Assembly (NCBI GenBank): GCA_015478945.1
Contig: JABUQX010142354.1
Location: 12,501-22,960, forward strand
From: Trachelipus rathkii
Taxonomy: Eukaryota; Arthropoda; Malacostraca; Isopoda; Trachelipodidae
Direction of reading: 5' to 3'
Length of the DNA: 10,460 nucleotides
Below the pieces are notes generated by a model. It did not search any database and was not told where the DNA came from. It was given only the letters and a program-made list of their open reading frames with translations. Both the position numbers and the translations under genes were made by a program. Shown here piece by piece: positions 1 to 10,460 of this stretch. Position 1 is the first letter of the stretch; each line of letters opens with the position of its first letter.

Positions 1-5
1 ATATA

Positions 6-46
<41 letters not shown>
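1..46. repeat. (TA)n microsatellite
   Basis: Nearly pure alternating TA with one C interruption near base 7. It runs off the left edge of the window, so its full length is unknown. Confidence 0.97.
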
Positions 47-2273
<2,227 letters not shown>

Positions 2274-2417
2274 ACTTCAATTCAAACCGAATCTTACTTT
2301 ATTAAAACACTAGAATTAGTTGTGACCTAGATAAGGTGAAATCAAACGAACTATTGAGATCATTTGGTAAATGTTAAAAGTACATCTTAAAAGAATTTGG
2401 GCGCCGAACTTATATTG
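2274..2417 (+). other. Probable 3' UTR of the CR1-like copy
   Basis: Non-coding AT-rich sequence directly after the likely native stop of the reverse transcriptase and before the first 89-bp monomer. Assignment rests on position only; no motif is recognised here. Confidence 0.5.
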
Positions 2418-2831
2418 AACAGTTTTAATGTTTACCGCTTAGAGGGTTAGTTCTAACGCTCTAAGTCGGTAGTCTCATTGATCACACTATCATCATAATT
2501 TTTAAAAACAGTTTTGATGTTCACCCCTTAGATTGTTATTTCTAACGTAGCCGGTGACATCATCGATCAAACTATCATAATATTTTGTAATAAAAGTTTT
2601 GATGTTCACCGCTTAGAGTGTTATTTCTAACGTTCTAAGCAGGTGACATCATCGATCACACTATCATAATATTTTGTAATAACAGTTTTGATGTTCACCG
2701 CTTAGAGGGTTATTTCTAACGTTCTAAGCCGGTGACATCATCGATCACACTATCATAATATTTTGTAATAACAGTTTTGATGTTCACCGCTTAGAGGGTT
2801 AATTATAACGTTCTAAGCCAGTGACCTCATC
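2418..2831 (+). repeat. 89-bp tandem repeat, 4.7 copies, in the LINE 3' region
   Basis: Monomers begin at 2418, 2507, 2592, 2681 and 2770, each opening with a form of AACAGTTTTGATGTT. Lengths are 89, 85, 89, 89 and about 62 (partial). The 85-bp unit has a 4-bp deletion around 2548. Copies three and four are nearly identical; copy one is the most diverged, as expected if the array grew at its downstream side. Each unit holds an imperfect inverted repeat: CACCG-CTTAGA, then GTTA/TAAC around a small loop, then TCTAAG with one extra base and CGGTG. The array lies between the RT stop and the (TTC)n tract, so it looks like part of the LINE 3' UTR. A satellite expanded after insertion is the alternative. 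Confidence 0.95.
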
Positions 2832-2839
2832 TTCCCTCA

Positions 2840-2876
2840 GACTAGCCTTGAGTGGACTGTAAAGTCTTTGCTAGTC
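2840..2876 (+). repeat. Nested stem-loop at the LINE 3' end
   Basis: GACTAGC (2840-2846) pairs with GCTAGTC (2870-2876). Inside it, GACT-gtaa-AGTC forms a second four-pair hairpin. It sits 12 bases before the (TTC)n tract. CR1-clade elements are known to end in a hairpin followed by a short tandem repeat, so this is a plausible template-recognition structure. That role is inferred from position and shape. Confidence 0.55.
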
Positions 2877-2888
2877 GGTGTTCTGTAG

Positions 2889-3189
2889 TTCTTCTTCTTC
2901 TTCTTCTTCTTCTTCTTCTTCTTCTTCTTCTTCTTCTTCTTCTTCTTCTTCTTCTTCTTCTTCTTCTTTTTCTTCTTCTTTTCTTCTTTTCTTCTTTTCT
3001 TCTTTTTCTTCTTTTCTTCTTCTTCTTCTTCTTCTTCTTCTTCTTCTTCTTCTTCTTCTTCTTCTTCTTCTTCTTCTTCTTCTTCTTCTTCTTCTTCTTC
3101 TTCTTCTTCTTCTTCTTCTTCTTCTTCTTCTTCTTCTTCTTCTTCTTCTTCTTCTTCTTCTTCTTCTTCTTTTTTTCTTCTTCTTCTTC
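2889..3189. repeat. (TTC)n / (GAA)n trinucleotide tract
   Basis: About 100 triplets of TTC. Two zones are interrupted by longer T runs, about 2967-3020 (mixed TTTTC and TTC) and 3170-3176 (T run). The open frames across it on both strands (poly-Leu, poly-Phe, poly-Ser, poly-Lys, poly-Arg, poly-Glu) are artefacts. The tract starts just after the LINE stem-loop and may be the LINE's own expanded tail. Confidence 0.97.
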
Positions 3190-3528
<339 letters not shown>

Positions 3529-3582
3529 ATTCCTGTTACTAATTTTGGGGAATAGTAATGAATAAATAATAAGAGCACCAAA

Positions 3583-3647
3583 GTCCTGAAAATATAAAAT
3601 TTATTAACCATCGTTTCTATAGAAACTTTTGTTCTCTTCATCAGGAC
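3583..3647 (-). promoter_or_regulatory. Terminal fold with hammerhead-like core bases
   Basis: GTCCTGA (3583-3589) and TCAGGAC (3641-3647) are perfect inverted repeats enclosing about 50 bases. On the minus strand the segment starts CTGATGA, then an AGA-g-AAC / GTTTCT stem with an AAAA loop, then GAAAC. CTGATGA and GAAA are the hammerhead ribozyme core strands, and hammerheads are known from PLEs. Three extra bases sit before GAAA, and I find no canonical stem I with an NUH cleavage site. I call it a conserved-looking PLE 3' motif, possibly a dead ribozyme. Confidence 0.35.
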
Positions 3648-3859
3648 ACTATAATGAATATAAAAATAAGGTAATGGTTGAGTTTAGCGTAATCTAAAAA
3701 AATCGATTTTTTTTTTAAACTTATCGATGTTTTGAAACGGGTATGAAGCAACGTTGCCACATGTTGTTAATAAAAAATTGCCACAATTACGATATATTTA
3801 TAAGAAACGTTATTCGGTGTTTACATATATTATTTCTTTTTACGTTCGAAAAATAAGTA

Positions 3860-3928
3860 AGGTTATGATAAGTTTTGTTAAGTGTACACAGATTTTCTGT
3901 GTATACTTAACAAAACTTATCATAACCT
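3860..3928. repeat. Long near-perfect hairpin (32-bp arms, 5-base loop)
   Basis: Arms 3860-3891 and 3897-3928 are complementary at 31 of 32 positions; the one exception is a G opposite T. The loop is ATTTT (3892-3896). Outside the arms the complementarity continues weakly (AAGTAAGG against CCTAAACTT, one base offset). It could be a fold-back or MITE-like element, or a structured part of the PLE 3' UTR. It would also give a pre-miRNA-like transcript. Confidence 0.95.
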
Positions 3929-4343
3929 AAACTTAATGGATCCTAATCCGAATTTAAACATAAAATGAAAACTCGGTAGAGGGAATATTTAAACATGAGA
4001 GAGGTTTGGCAGAGCTTGTTTAGTCGTCATACATGGGGACGAATGATATTAAAAAAAGCTATTATCGGAAAAATATCAATATTTCGTCAGGATACTCGAA
4101 TCTCAGCTATTTTACCAGAAATGAAAATAAAAATTAAAATAATAAACATTAAAAAGTATTTTTAAAATCATTAATTTTCCAGAACACAAAGGCAAAATGA
4201 ATGTTAGAATGTTTGTAAAATGTGTATATGGCATGACTAAATCTTAGTAAAACCCAATGTTAATTAAAAACCGCTGCCCAAACAATACGGAAAACTCTCC
4301 ACACTTTACGTGATACCGTTTTGTAATTTGTTGTAATAAACTC

Positions 4344-5160
4344 TTAGGACAACAGTAAATTGAACGGACCACGGTCATTATTGAGAACAAGTTTGAAACT
4401 GGCTTTATTGGATTACTCTAATATATGGATATTATAAGTTGGTTCGTTGGTTTCTGATATTATTAAAAAGTGGGAATGATCTAGAGGCTGGTCATTAATT
4501 AATAGGGCAATGTCTCTAACAGCCGAACAAGGTAGAGCGCATAGGAGGTTGCCAGAAAGGGAAGATCTACCGACGTGTTGGTCTATTCCCATGGCAAGTT
4601 AATACCGTACTGCCACTGTAGAGAGCTGCGCAGCCATCACAAAAAAACTTATATTTGATAGAGGAACGAAGAACCATCGGAGGCTTGTCTTTAAGATTTA
4701 GAATTGAAGCAATGTTCATATTTGACTTGAAAATTAAATTAATATTGAGTTGGGGGAAACTTTCTTGCGTTACGTTAGTTAAATCTTTTTTGTCATTTTT
4801 AGGTATATGTAATACTTAAAAGGTTATTTGATCCTGGTTTAACGTAGAGATTAAAAAACAATTTATTGAACTGTAACACGGAAAATGGATATGAATCGGC
4901 ATTAAAACATTTTAAAAATTAAACAAATCTATATGCATTAATGAATATTTGGATTACAAATAGAAATCTCTATATGTAAAAGCATCTTAACATTATTACA
5001 TTTATATTTCAACAGAATGTGACAAGAAGTTCAAACATAAAACTGTGAAGGCCTTTCTCTGAAAACTTCTGCAGAATAGCCTAATGCATTTTTCTGTTAT
5101 AACCAAATCTAAATAGTTTACAGATTCATCTTCGTTAGTGAAGTTTATGCTTGGTGTAGA
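4344..5160 (-). pseudogene. Penelope-like element copy B: RT end, linker and GIY-YIG endonuclease
   Basis: PLEs encode a reverse transcriptase followed by a GIY-YIG endonuclease. The open stretch 5160-5002 reads TPSINFTNEDE...NYLDLVI then FQRKAFT...FLSH. This matches the segment after RT motif C in PLEs (consensus-like HP-IKFT-E-E-N--NFLDL, then YRKPT-T and S-HP). A second frame, 4815-4567, gives FPQLNINLIFK, LNLKDKPP, LRSSIKYKFFCDGC and YSGSTV. The GIY is represented by KYKF (tyrosine codon at 4651-4653) and YIG by YSG (4612-4620). A frame change near 4600-4610 leads to IDQHVGRSS, AVRDIAL and ISETNEPTYNIHILE, the C-terminal part of the domain. Stops at 4599-4601 and 4413-4415 break it; LNNDRGPFNLLLS then runs to TAA at 4344-4346, the likely native end. 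The upstream RT is missing because homology stops at 5160, where a hAT-like terminus begins. Confidence 0.88.
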
Positions 5161-5240
5161 CAGTGGCATGGCCTGCACAGGGCGGGCGACCTGGGCAATC
5201 GCCTTGGGCCCCGCGCCTTATAAGGGCCTCGCGCGCATGC
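5161..5240 (+). mobile_element. hAT-like DNA transposon terminus
   Basis: Begins CAGTGGCATGGCC, the CAGTGGC-type start common in hAT terminal inverted repeats, then a very GC-rich stretch with TGGGCAATCGCC and GGGCCCCGCGCC, a pattern seen at many hAT ends. The surroundings are strongly AT-rich. The preceding 8 bases (5153-5160, GGTGTAGA) are a candidate hAT-type target duplication. The other terminus and second duplication are not in the window, and element-like sequence fades into a TA tract by about 5287. Only one end is supported. Confidence 0.5.
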
Positions 5241-5285
5241 AGAGGCTAACAGATTAACACTTAATATCACGCTGACGCACTTAAG

Positions 5286-5695
<410 letters not shown>

Positions 5696-5702
5696 ATATT
5701 TG

Positions 5703-5890
5703 GGACATTTATAAGAGGTTGACTCCGTTAATATTAGATTAGGTTAATTTAGGTTAAGTTTGGTTAGGGTTGGGTTAGAAGTTAGGTTAGGTTGTGAGAG
5801 TTAGGTTAGGTTAAGATTGGGTTGGTTTTGAATTTTAATGTATTTACCTAAAATTATTAAAATATAACGATAAGACAATTGATGATTTTA
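5703..5890 (+). repeat. Dispersed repeat with TTAGG-like core, copy 1
   Basis: Shares its left flank (GGACATTTATAAG, GGTTGACTCCGTTAATATTAG) and right flank (ACCTAAAATTATTAAAAT, AACGATA) with 8503-8686 on the same strand. Between the flanks is a degenerate array of TTAGG/GGTTAAG words (about 5740-5830). The flanks contain an imperfect inverted pair, CGTTA...TTAG and CTAA...TAACG. TA tracts lie on both sides. No coding capacity is seen; a short non-autonomous element or an interstitial telomere-like segment would fit. Confidence 0.85.
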
Positions 5891-5919
5891 GAAATATAAG
5901 ATTAATGCCGCAAATAACC

Positions 5920-6425
<506 letters not shown>

Positions 6426-6479
6426 TAATGAACAGTTACAATACTTTATAAACTTGTGGATGTTTTCTAGAAAACACCG

Positions 6480-7075
6480 CCGGATCCATAAGCCCTTAGG
6501 GCTTACATAATTACACAGATTCACTTCCTTAGTGAATTTATGGCGCCTTTGGTAACAGATTGTTGAAATAGGTAAGGAGTTAACAATATTTATATGCGTA
6601 AATAATAAAAATGTTTCATTCATGTATCGCCTGTAGTGAATATGCTTGAATGTTTGAAGCTGTGTGGACAAATGTTAAAACCCATATGGTCTCGAGATGA
6701 TCTTTATAAGTATTAGACAAAATGATGTTAAGAGGGAACAAATAGCTAAAGAGCTTGAGAATAAAGCCGCTTTAATTATTAAGAAAGAATTATTTGGCAT
6801 TGGCAACTAGAATCAGCAATTCTTTACATTTTTGTTTAGTAAATCCATCAAATAAAGAGATAGAACTAGAAATGTTGTCGACAATAATGTCTATCGCATC
6901 TCTTGTATAGATGTTATTGTATAAGGACAATACGTCAAAGATGGTCATATGGTAGTTACTGACAGAATATAACCAATTGTAAAAACATAAGAATTGCGTA
7001 CTGTATGTTGTTTGGTACCTATACCTCAAAATTTGCAAATTAGTAGTTGTCAGTTTTGCATTTATAAATAAATAT
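6480..7075 (-). pseudogene. Penelope-like element copy A: reverse transcriptase fragment
   Basis: On the minus strand, 7075-6790 reads through RYRYQTTYS and FDVLSLYNNI (6910-6939), then TRDAIDIIVDN and GFTKQKCKELLILVANAK. This is PLE RT motif A (SFDVVSLYTNIP type) with its usual following helix. The stop at 6790-6792 is followed in frame by FFLNN, as expected if a tyrosine codon became TAA. Further on, another frame gives YRRYMNETFLLF (6600-6635), the PLE motif C (YRRYVDDTFLLF type), then HKFTKEV. The two catalytic aspartates are Asn and Glu, so the enzyme is dead. Between them, motif B (GxAMGSPLSP type) is at best faint, as AALFSSSLA in a third frame. Spacing A to C (about 105 codons) fits the family. 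TA tracts border both ends. Confidence 0.82.
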
Positions 7076-7076
7076 A

Positions 7077-7080
<4 letters not shown>

Positions 7081-7127
<47 letters not shown>
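7081..7127. repeat. (TA)n microsatellite
   Basis: Pure TA bordering the upstream (minus-strand) limit of the PLE copy A homology. A 64-base non-repeat island (7128-7191) of unknown origin follows. Confidence 0.95.
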
Positions 7128-7128
<1 letters not shown>

Positions 7129-7191
7129 CAACCTTTCTTCTTTCAACTGCTTCTTAACAACAACATCTATAACAACCCAGCGCCAGCCTTA

Positions 7192-7274
7192 AAATATATA
7201 TAATATATATATATATAACTATTGTAATAATATATATATATAATATAACAATAACCTTATAACATAATATATAA

Positions 7275-7319
<45 letters not shown>

Positions 7320-7389
7320 CATATATATATATGTATATATAAATATAAATAATAACAATAACATATAATATATATATATATATATATAT

Positions 7390-7438
<49 letters not shown>

Positions 7439-7440
7439 GT
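7192..7440. repeat. Interrupted (TA)n tract
   Basis: TA blocks broken by AAC-containing islands (about 7218-7230, 7246-7276, 7347-7366). No coding content. Confidence 0.95.
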
Positions 7441-7697
7441 TAGATGCTACAATAATGACTATTAGCTTTGGCAGCAAATGAATTTCTATCAGCAGATTCA
7501 GGGTTCATTACTTATCATAATATGTTCTTGGCAGGGAAATTGAATTATATGTGCGATATTTTTCTAACCAGGTGGATTAGTTTGCGCAGATTATCGACGA
7601 CAACAAGCCAAGCTCTCGCTCAACGCATTTCTAAATTCTAGAAACAATGAACTTGGTTTCGAATCCAGATGGGGACGGACCTTCTTTGCTAGAAGCT
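7441..7697. other. Non-repetitive island with a B-box-like word
   Basis: About 250 bases of balanced composition. GGTTTCGAATCC at 7655-7666 resembles the internal B box of tRNA genes and tRNA-derived SINEs (GGTTCGAnTCC) with one extra T. I find no convincing A box at the right distance upstream, so no tRNA or SINE is called. Confidence 0.4.
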
Positions 7698-7896
<199 letters not shown>

Positions 7897-7975
7897 TTAT
7901 AAAAGATTGTTCTGTTGAATGTGTTGGCTATGTGGGTATCGATGATTGAGTGTAAGGGTTATCATTGTCACTATA

Positions 7976-8349
<374 letters not shown>

Positions 8350-8388
<39 letters not shown>

Positions 8389-8430
8389 TTTATAATATAT
8401 ATAATATATATATATATATATAATATATAT

Positions 8431-8469
<39 letters not shown>

Positions 8470-8502
8470 TTTATATATATATATACTGCTATATATATAT
8501 AT
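8350..8502. repeat. Interrupted (TA)n tract
   Basis: TA blocks with islands near 8382-8395, 8423-8433, 8469-8472 and 8486-8490. It ends exactly at the left edge of dispersed repeat copy 2. Confidence 0.95.
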
Positions 8503-8686
8503 GGACATTTATAAGTGGTTGACTCCGTTAATATTAGGGCTAGGTTAATTTAGGTTAAGTTTGGTTAGGTTAGGTTAAGGTTAGGTTAAGGTTAGGTTAA
8601 GGTTAGGTTACCCGGGTTAGTTTACCCAAACATTTAATATATTACCTAAAATTATTAAAATAACGATACATTAATTATTGATTTTT
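8503..8686 (+). repeat. Dispersed repeat with TTAGG-like core, copy 2
   Basis: Same orientation and flanks as 5703-5890. The flanks match closely, while the core differs in word number and order. Here the core is more regular and ends in a CCCGGG hexamer (8611-8616) that copy 1 lacks. Both copies start immediately beside TA-rich sequence. Confidence 0.85.
8563..8610 (+). repeat. TTAGG/TTAAGG telomere-like array
   Basis: GGTTAGGTTA words arranged mostly as an 11-base unit (GGTTAGGTTAA), about four times. TTAGG is the ancestral arthropod telomere unit; the inserted A in alternate words marks this as interstitial and diverged, not an active telomere. Confidence 0.8.
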
Positions 8687-8715
8687 CGCTTCTGGAGGAA
8701 AGCAGTTACAAATGG

Positions 8716-8791
8716 CTATATATAAATGTATATAATGTACATATGTATATATATACTATATATATATATATATATCTGATATATACATATA

Positions 8792-8881
<90 letters not shown>
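8716..8881. repeat. (TA)n tract
   Basis: Interrupted TA up to about 8800, then pure TA to about 8880, followed at once by a pyrimidine-rich stretch. Confidence 0.95.
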
Positions 8882-8884
<3 letters not shown>

Positions 8885-8914
8885 TTAACTTCTTTATCTT
8901 CCTCATTTCACCAG

Positions 8915-9063
8915 ATTGGAATGGTGGTGCGCAGCATACACCGGTAACAGAAAAGTTTGCAGAAGAACATGACGTTAGTCGAAAAGAAAGCCCCTCACAC
9001 TATACCCTGATACCCCTAAGTGAGAGCTCGTCACAGACAAAATTTCACCCTAGGAATTCATGA
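8915..9063 (+). CDS. Candidate terminal exon (weak)
   Basis: A pyrimidine-rich stretch at 8889-8912 leads to CAG at 8912-8914, a good-looking splice acceptor with CTTTAAC upstream as a possible branch site. The frame from 8915 to TGA at 9061-9063 stays open for 49 codons, and its composition is more balanced than its surroundings. The peptide is hydrophilic (Ser, Thr, Glu, Lys, His), for example HTPVTEKFAEEHDVSRKE, like a cytoplasmic tail. No family is recognised, and no upstream exon or clean AATAAA is seen nearby. A second frame is also open over part of it (9020-9136). It could be chance, or the 5' side of PLE copy C. Confidence 0.25.
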
Positions 9064-9382
9064 CACTGGTAGATTCCCATCCCACTCACCACTATACATC
9101 CATTTAAGCTACCGACCATCATCCATCCTTTACATATAGCCAAACTATCATATTACGCTATCATTTACTTCTTTCTTCCCACCACACAACTCCTTAACAT
9201 ATTCATTACTCATTTCATCAATTCTTCATACACCTAACACGCCTCTAAGATTATCCATCCGAACAGATTACACCTAAGATAAATACCTCTTATTCCTCAC
9301 CATAGTTTCAGTACTATACATTAACAACTAACAACATAAACTCATGCAGAACTCTGGCGCACTCTAGACTTAGTCTCTTTGC
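9064..9382 (+). other. C-rich, G-poor stretch, possibly PLE copy C linker
   Basis: Strong strand asymmetry: C is common and G nearly absent (no G between about 9183 and 9240). The frame through HPLHIAK (from 9124) to FINSSYT resembles the PLE linker segment that starts HP-H and contains a Gly/Ser-Tyr-Pro-like turn. The distance to the GIY-YIG remnant matches that in copy B (about 470 bases). The similarity is weak, so no gene is called. Confidence 0.35.
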
Positions 9383-9800
9383 ATGTACCAAAGATTTAAT
9401 TTCAACCTCTTTCCTACAATTCACAACTTTCCTACTACACTCTGCATCATCCGTTACCTTTTCGTCCAGCATATAGCCAAAATATTAAAACTCCAATACT
9501 TGTTCCAATTACTCACCATCCATCATGATTTCACACCTAAGTCACAAAGATCCCCTACCTACTCCTTTACATTCTTCTGTTGTCTATAAATACTCTTGTG
9601 GTGCTTGTACTAGCACCTGTGTTGGTAGCATTTTGCGCCAGCTCTCAGTTAGGACAGACGAATGCAGAGGCTGTTCGGCCAGAACCGGAACTTTTTTACA
9701 TTCCCACCCAATCCAGTATTAGAAACCATAACTTCGAGAAAATCACCCTGCAAGTCAATCCACTTCGCATTTTTATCACAAACCAACCAACTACAAGATT
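9383..9800 (+). pseudogene. Penelope-like element copy C: linker and GIY-YIG endonuclease remnant
   Basis: The clearest part is 9525-9724: HKDPLPTP, HSSVVYKYSCGAC, STCVGS, LRQLSVRTDECRG and ARTGTFLHS. This follows the PLE GIY-YIG domain (KDRLP, SSVVYKYSCG-C---YVGST-RQL--R-DEHRG-S-RTG). The YIG tyrosine is Cys (CVG) and the usual His of DEHRG is Cys, so the nuclease is probably inactive. A frame change near 9700-9715 continues as QSSIRNH, LQVNPLRIF and NQPTTRFKI, after which the homology is lost at the TA tract starting about 9802. Upstream, 9383-9524 in another frame gives AKILKLQYLFQLL, which lines up with the pre-nuclease segment of copy B. It lies on the opposite strand to copies A and B and is more C-rich than copy B. 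Confidence 0.87.
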
Positions 9801-9801
9801 T

Positions 9802-9945
9802 AAAATATATATAGATATATATACATATATATCTATAAAGATATAGAGATCTATACAAATATCTATAAAAATATTTATAATTATATCATATACTCTATAT
9901 CTTTATACTATATATATATATATATATATCTATATATACTATATA
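9802..9945. repeat. Degenerate (TA)n / TATC tract
   Basis: TA with many C and G interruptions giving ATATCTATA and AGATATA words. It truncates the GIY-YIG homology of PLE copy C. Confidence 0.9.
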
Positions 9946-10295
9946 GAGCCAATCTTAACCCCGTCATAATAACGACAGCGGCCCATTCCTTCTACAATTG
10001 TTCTAAATTTTGTTGTTTTCAACAGTAATTTTTGTGACATAACACCGTTTTATAGATTTCTTTGACCGGTCATATTAGCGCTCTTGGGCAGTTTTAAATG
10101 CGCTATCTATGCGAGAAATTCATATGTGCTTGAGTCTATTGTGCCAGAAATGTTAATTTCTTATCATAATAAAAAAATCAAACTTCTAAAATGTATTTTA
10201 AATTTAATTTGCAAACTAGGCCAAATATTATTAAATCGGAAAATATTTCTTTTATTTAATTTGTTTCGCTTGATAATCCAACAAAATAAGAATTA

Positions 10296-10300
<5 letters not shown>
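9946..10300. other. AT-rich unassigned stretch with one long open frame
   Basis: No domain, RNA gene or transposon end recognised. On the plus strand the frame starting after TGA at 10063-10065 has about 79 codons without a stop before the TA tract, and stays open to the window edge only because TA repeats contain no stop in that frame. Its peptide is rich in Lys, Ile, Leu and Asn and matches nothing I know. Confidence 0.4.
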
Positions 10301-10393
<93 letters not shown>

Positions 10394-10460
10394 TAACTAT
10401 ATATATACTCTCTATCTATATATATATATATATATATATTCATATATATATATACTCCAA
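10301..10460. repeat. (TA)n tract at the window edge
   Basis: TA blocks with short islands near 10392-10397 and 10408-10417. It runs close to the right edge, so its end is unknown. Confidence 0.95.

Larger units (their letters stand above)
3555..4343 (-). other. Probable 3' UTR of Penelope-like copy B
   Basis: Read on the minus strand, this follows the likely stop of the copy B GIY-YIG frame (4344-4346) and carries no recognisable coding region. It contains a long hairpin (3860-3928) and ends in a fold whose minus strand reads CCTGATGA...GAAACG, followed by TTAATAAA. I recall similar tails near PLE 3' ends. The extent is inferred: the 3' limit is set near the TA tract, and the hairpin could be a separate insertion. 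Confidence 0.45.

Noticed and set aside
4612..4618. GCCACTG as the matching right end of the hAT-like terminus at 5161
   Set aside because: It lies on the wrong side of 5161 to close that element, and is part of the YSG coding segment of PLE copy B.
4480..4701. Plus-strand open frame (MSLTAEQGRAHRR onward) with one stop at 4600-4602
   Set aside because: The minus strand of the same bases gives the GIY-YIG domain of PLE copy B, so the plus frame is its shadow.
6697..6810. 37-residue plus-strand ORF with a charged helix-like sequence (MIFISIRQNDVKREQ onward)
   Set aside because: Lies antisense inside PLE copy A between RT motifs A and C; no supporting evidence of its own.

Overview
This is a gene-poor, repeat-dominated stretch of an animal nuclear genome. 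No intact protein-coding gene is visible. By eye about a third of the bases are simple repeats: long (TA)n tracts, a (CT)n tract, a (GA)n tract and a roughly 300-base (TTC)n tract. The rest is mostly decayed retroelements. Arrays close to TTAGG, the ancestral arthropod telomere unit, together with CR1-like LINEs, Penelope-like elements (PLEs) and extreme microsatellite density suggest an arthropod. A decapod crustacean is my best guess, but that is inference.

Layout. Bases 1-671 are microsatellites around a short AT-rich island. Bases 673-2273 (+) hold a 5'-truncated, broken reverse transcriptase of a CR1-like LINE. Its 3' region (2274-2880) contains 4.7 copies of an 89-bp tandem monomer, each able to form a hairpin, then a nested stem-loop, and it ends at the (TTC)n tract (2889-3189). 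From about 3555 to 5160 (- strand) lies the 3' half of a PLE: end of the RT region, linker, GIY-YIG endonuclease and a long 3' UTR with a 32-bp-arm hairpin and a terminal fold. This copy stops at base 5160, exactly where a GC-rich, hAT-like transposon terminus starts. After large TA tracts, a second PLE copy (- strand, about 6480-7075) carries RT motif A and motif C, with the catalytic Asp-Asp of motif C changed to Asn-Glu. A third copy (+ strand, about 9383-9800) carries a decayed GIY-YIG domain.

Two same-strand copies of a roughly 185-bp dispersed repeat (5703-5890 and 8503-8686) each enclose a TTAGG-like array and sit between TA tracts. An open frame behind a good-looking splice acceptor (8915-9063) is the only hint of a host exon. 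The window ends in AT-rich unassigned DNA (9946-10300) and another TA tract.

The elements do not act together as a pathway. The picture is a graveyard of at least one CR1 copy and three PLE copies. Several fragments end abruptly at TA microsatellites, so tract growth or recombination may have trimmed them. The ORFs made of Ile/Tyr, Leu/Phe/Ser, Lys/Arg/Glu or Arg/Glu runs are translations of simple repeats and are not listed as genes.
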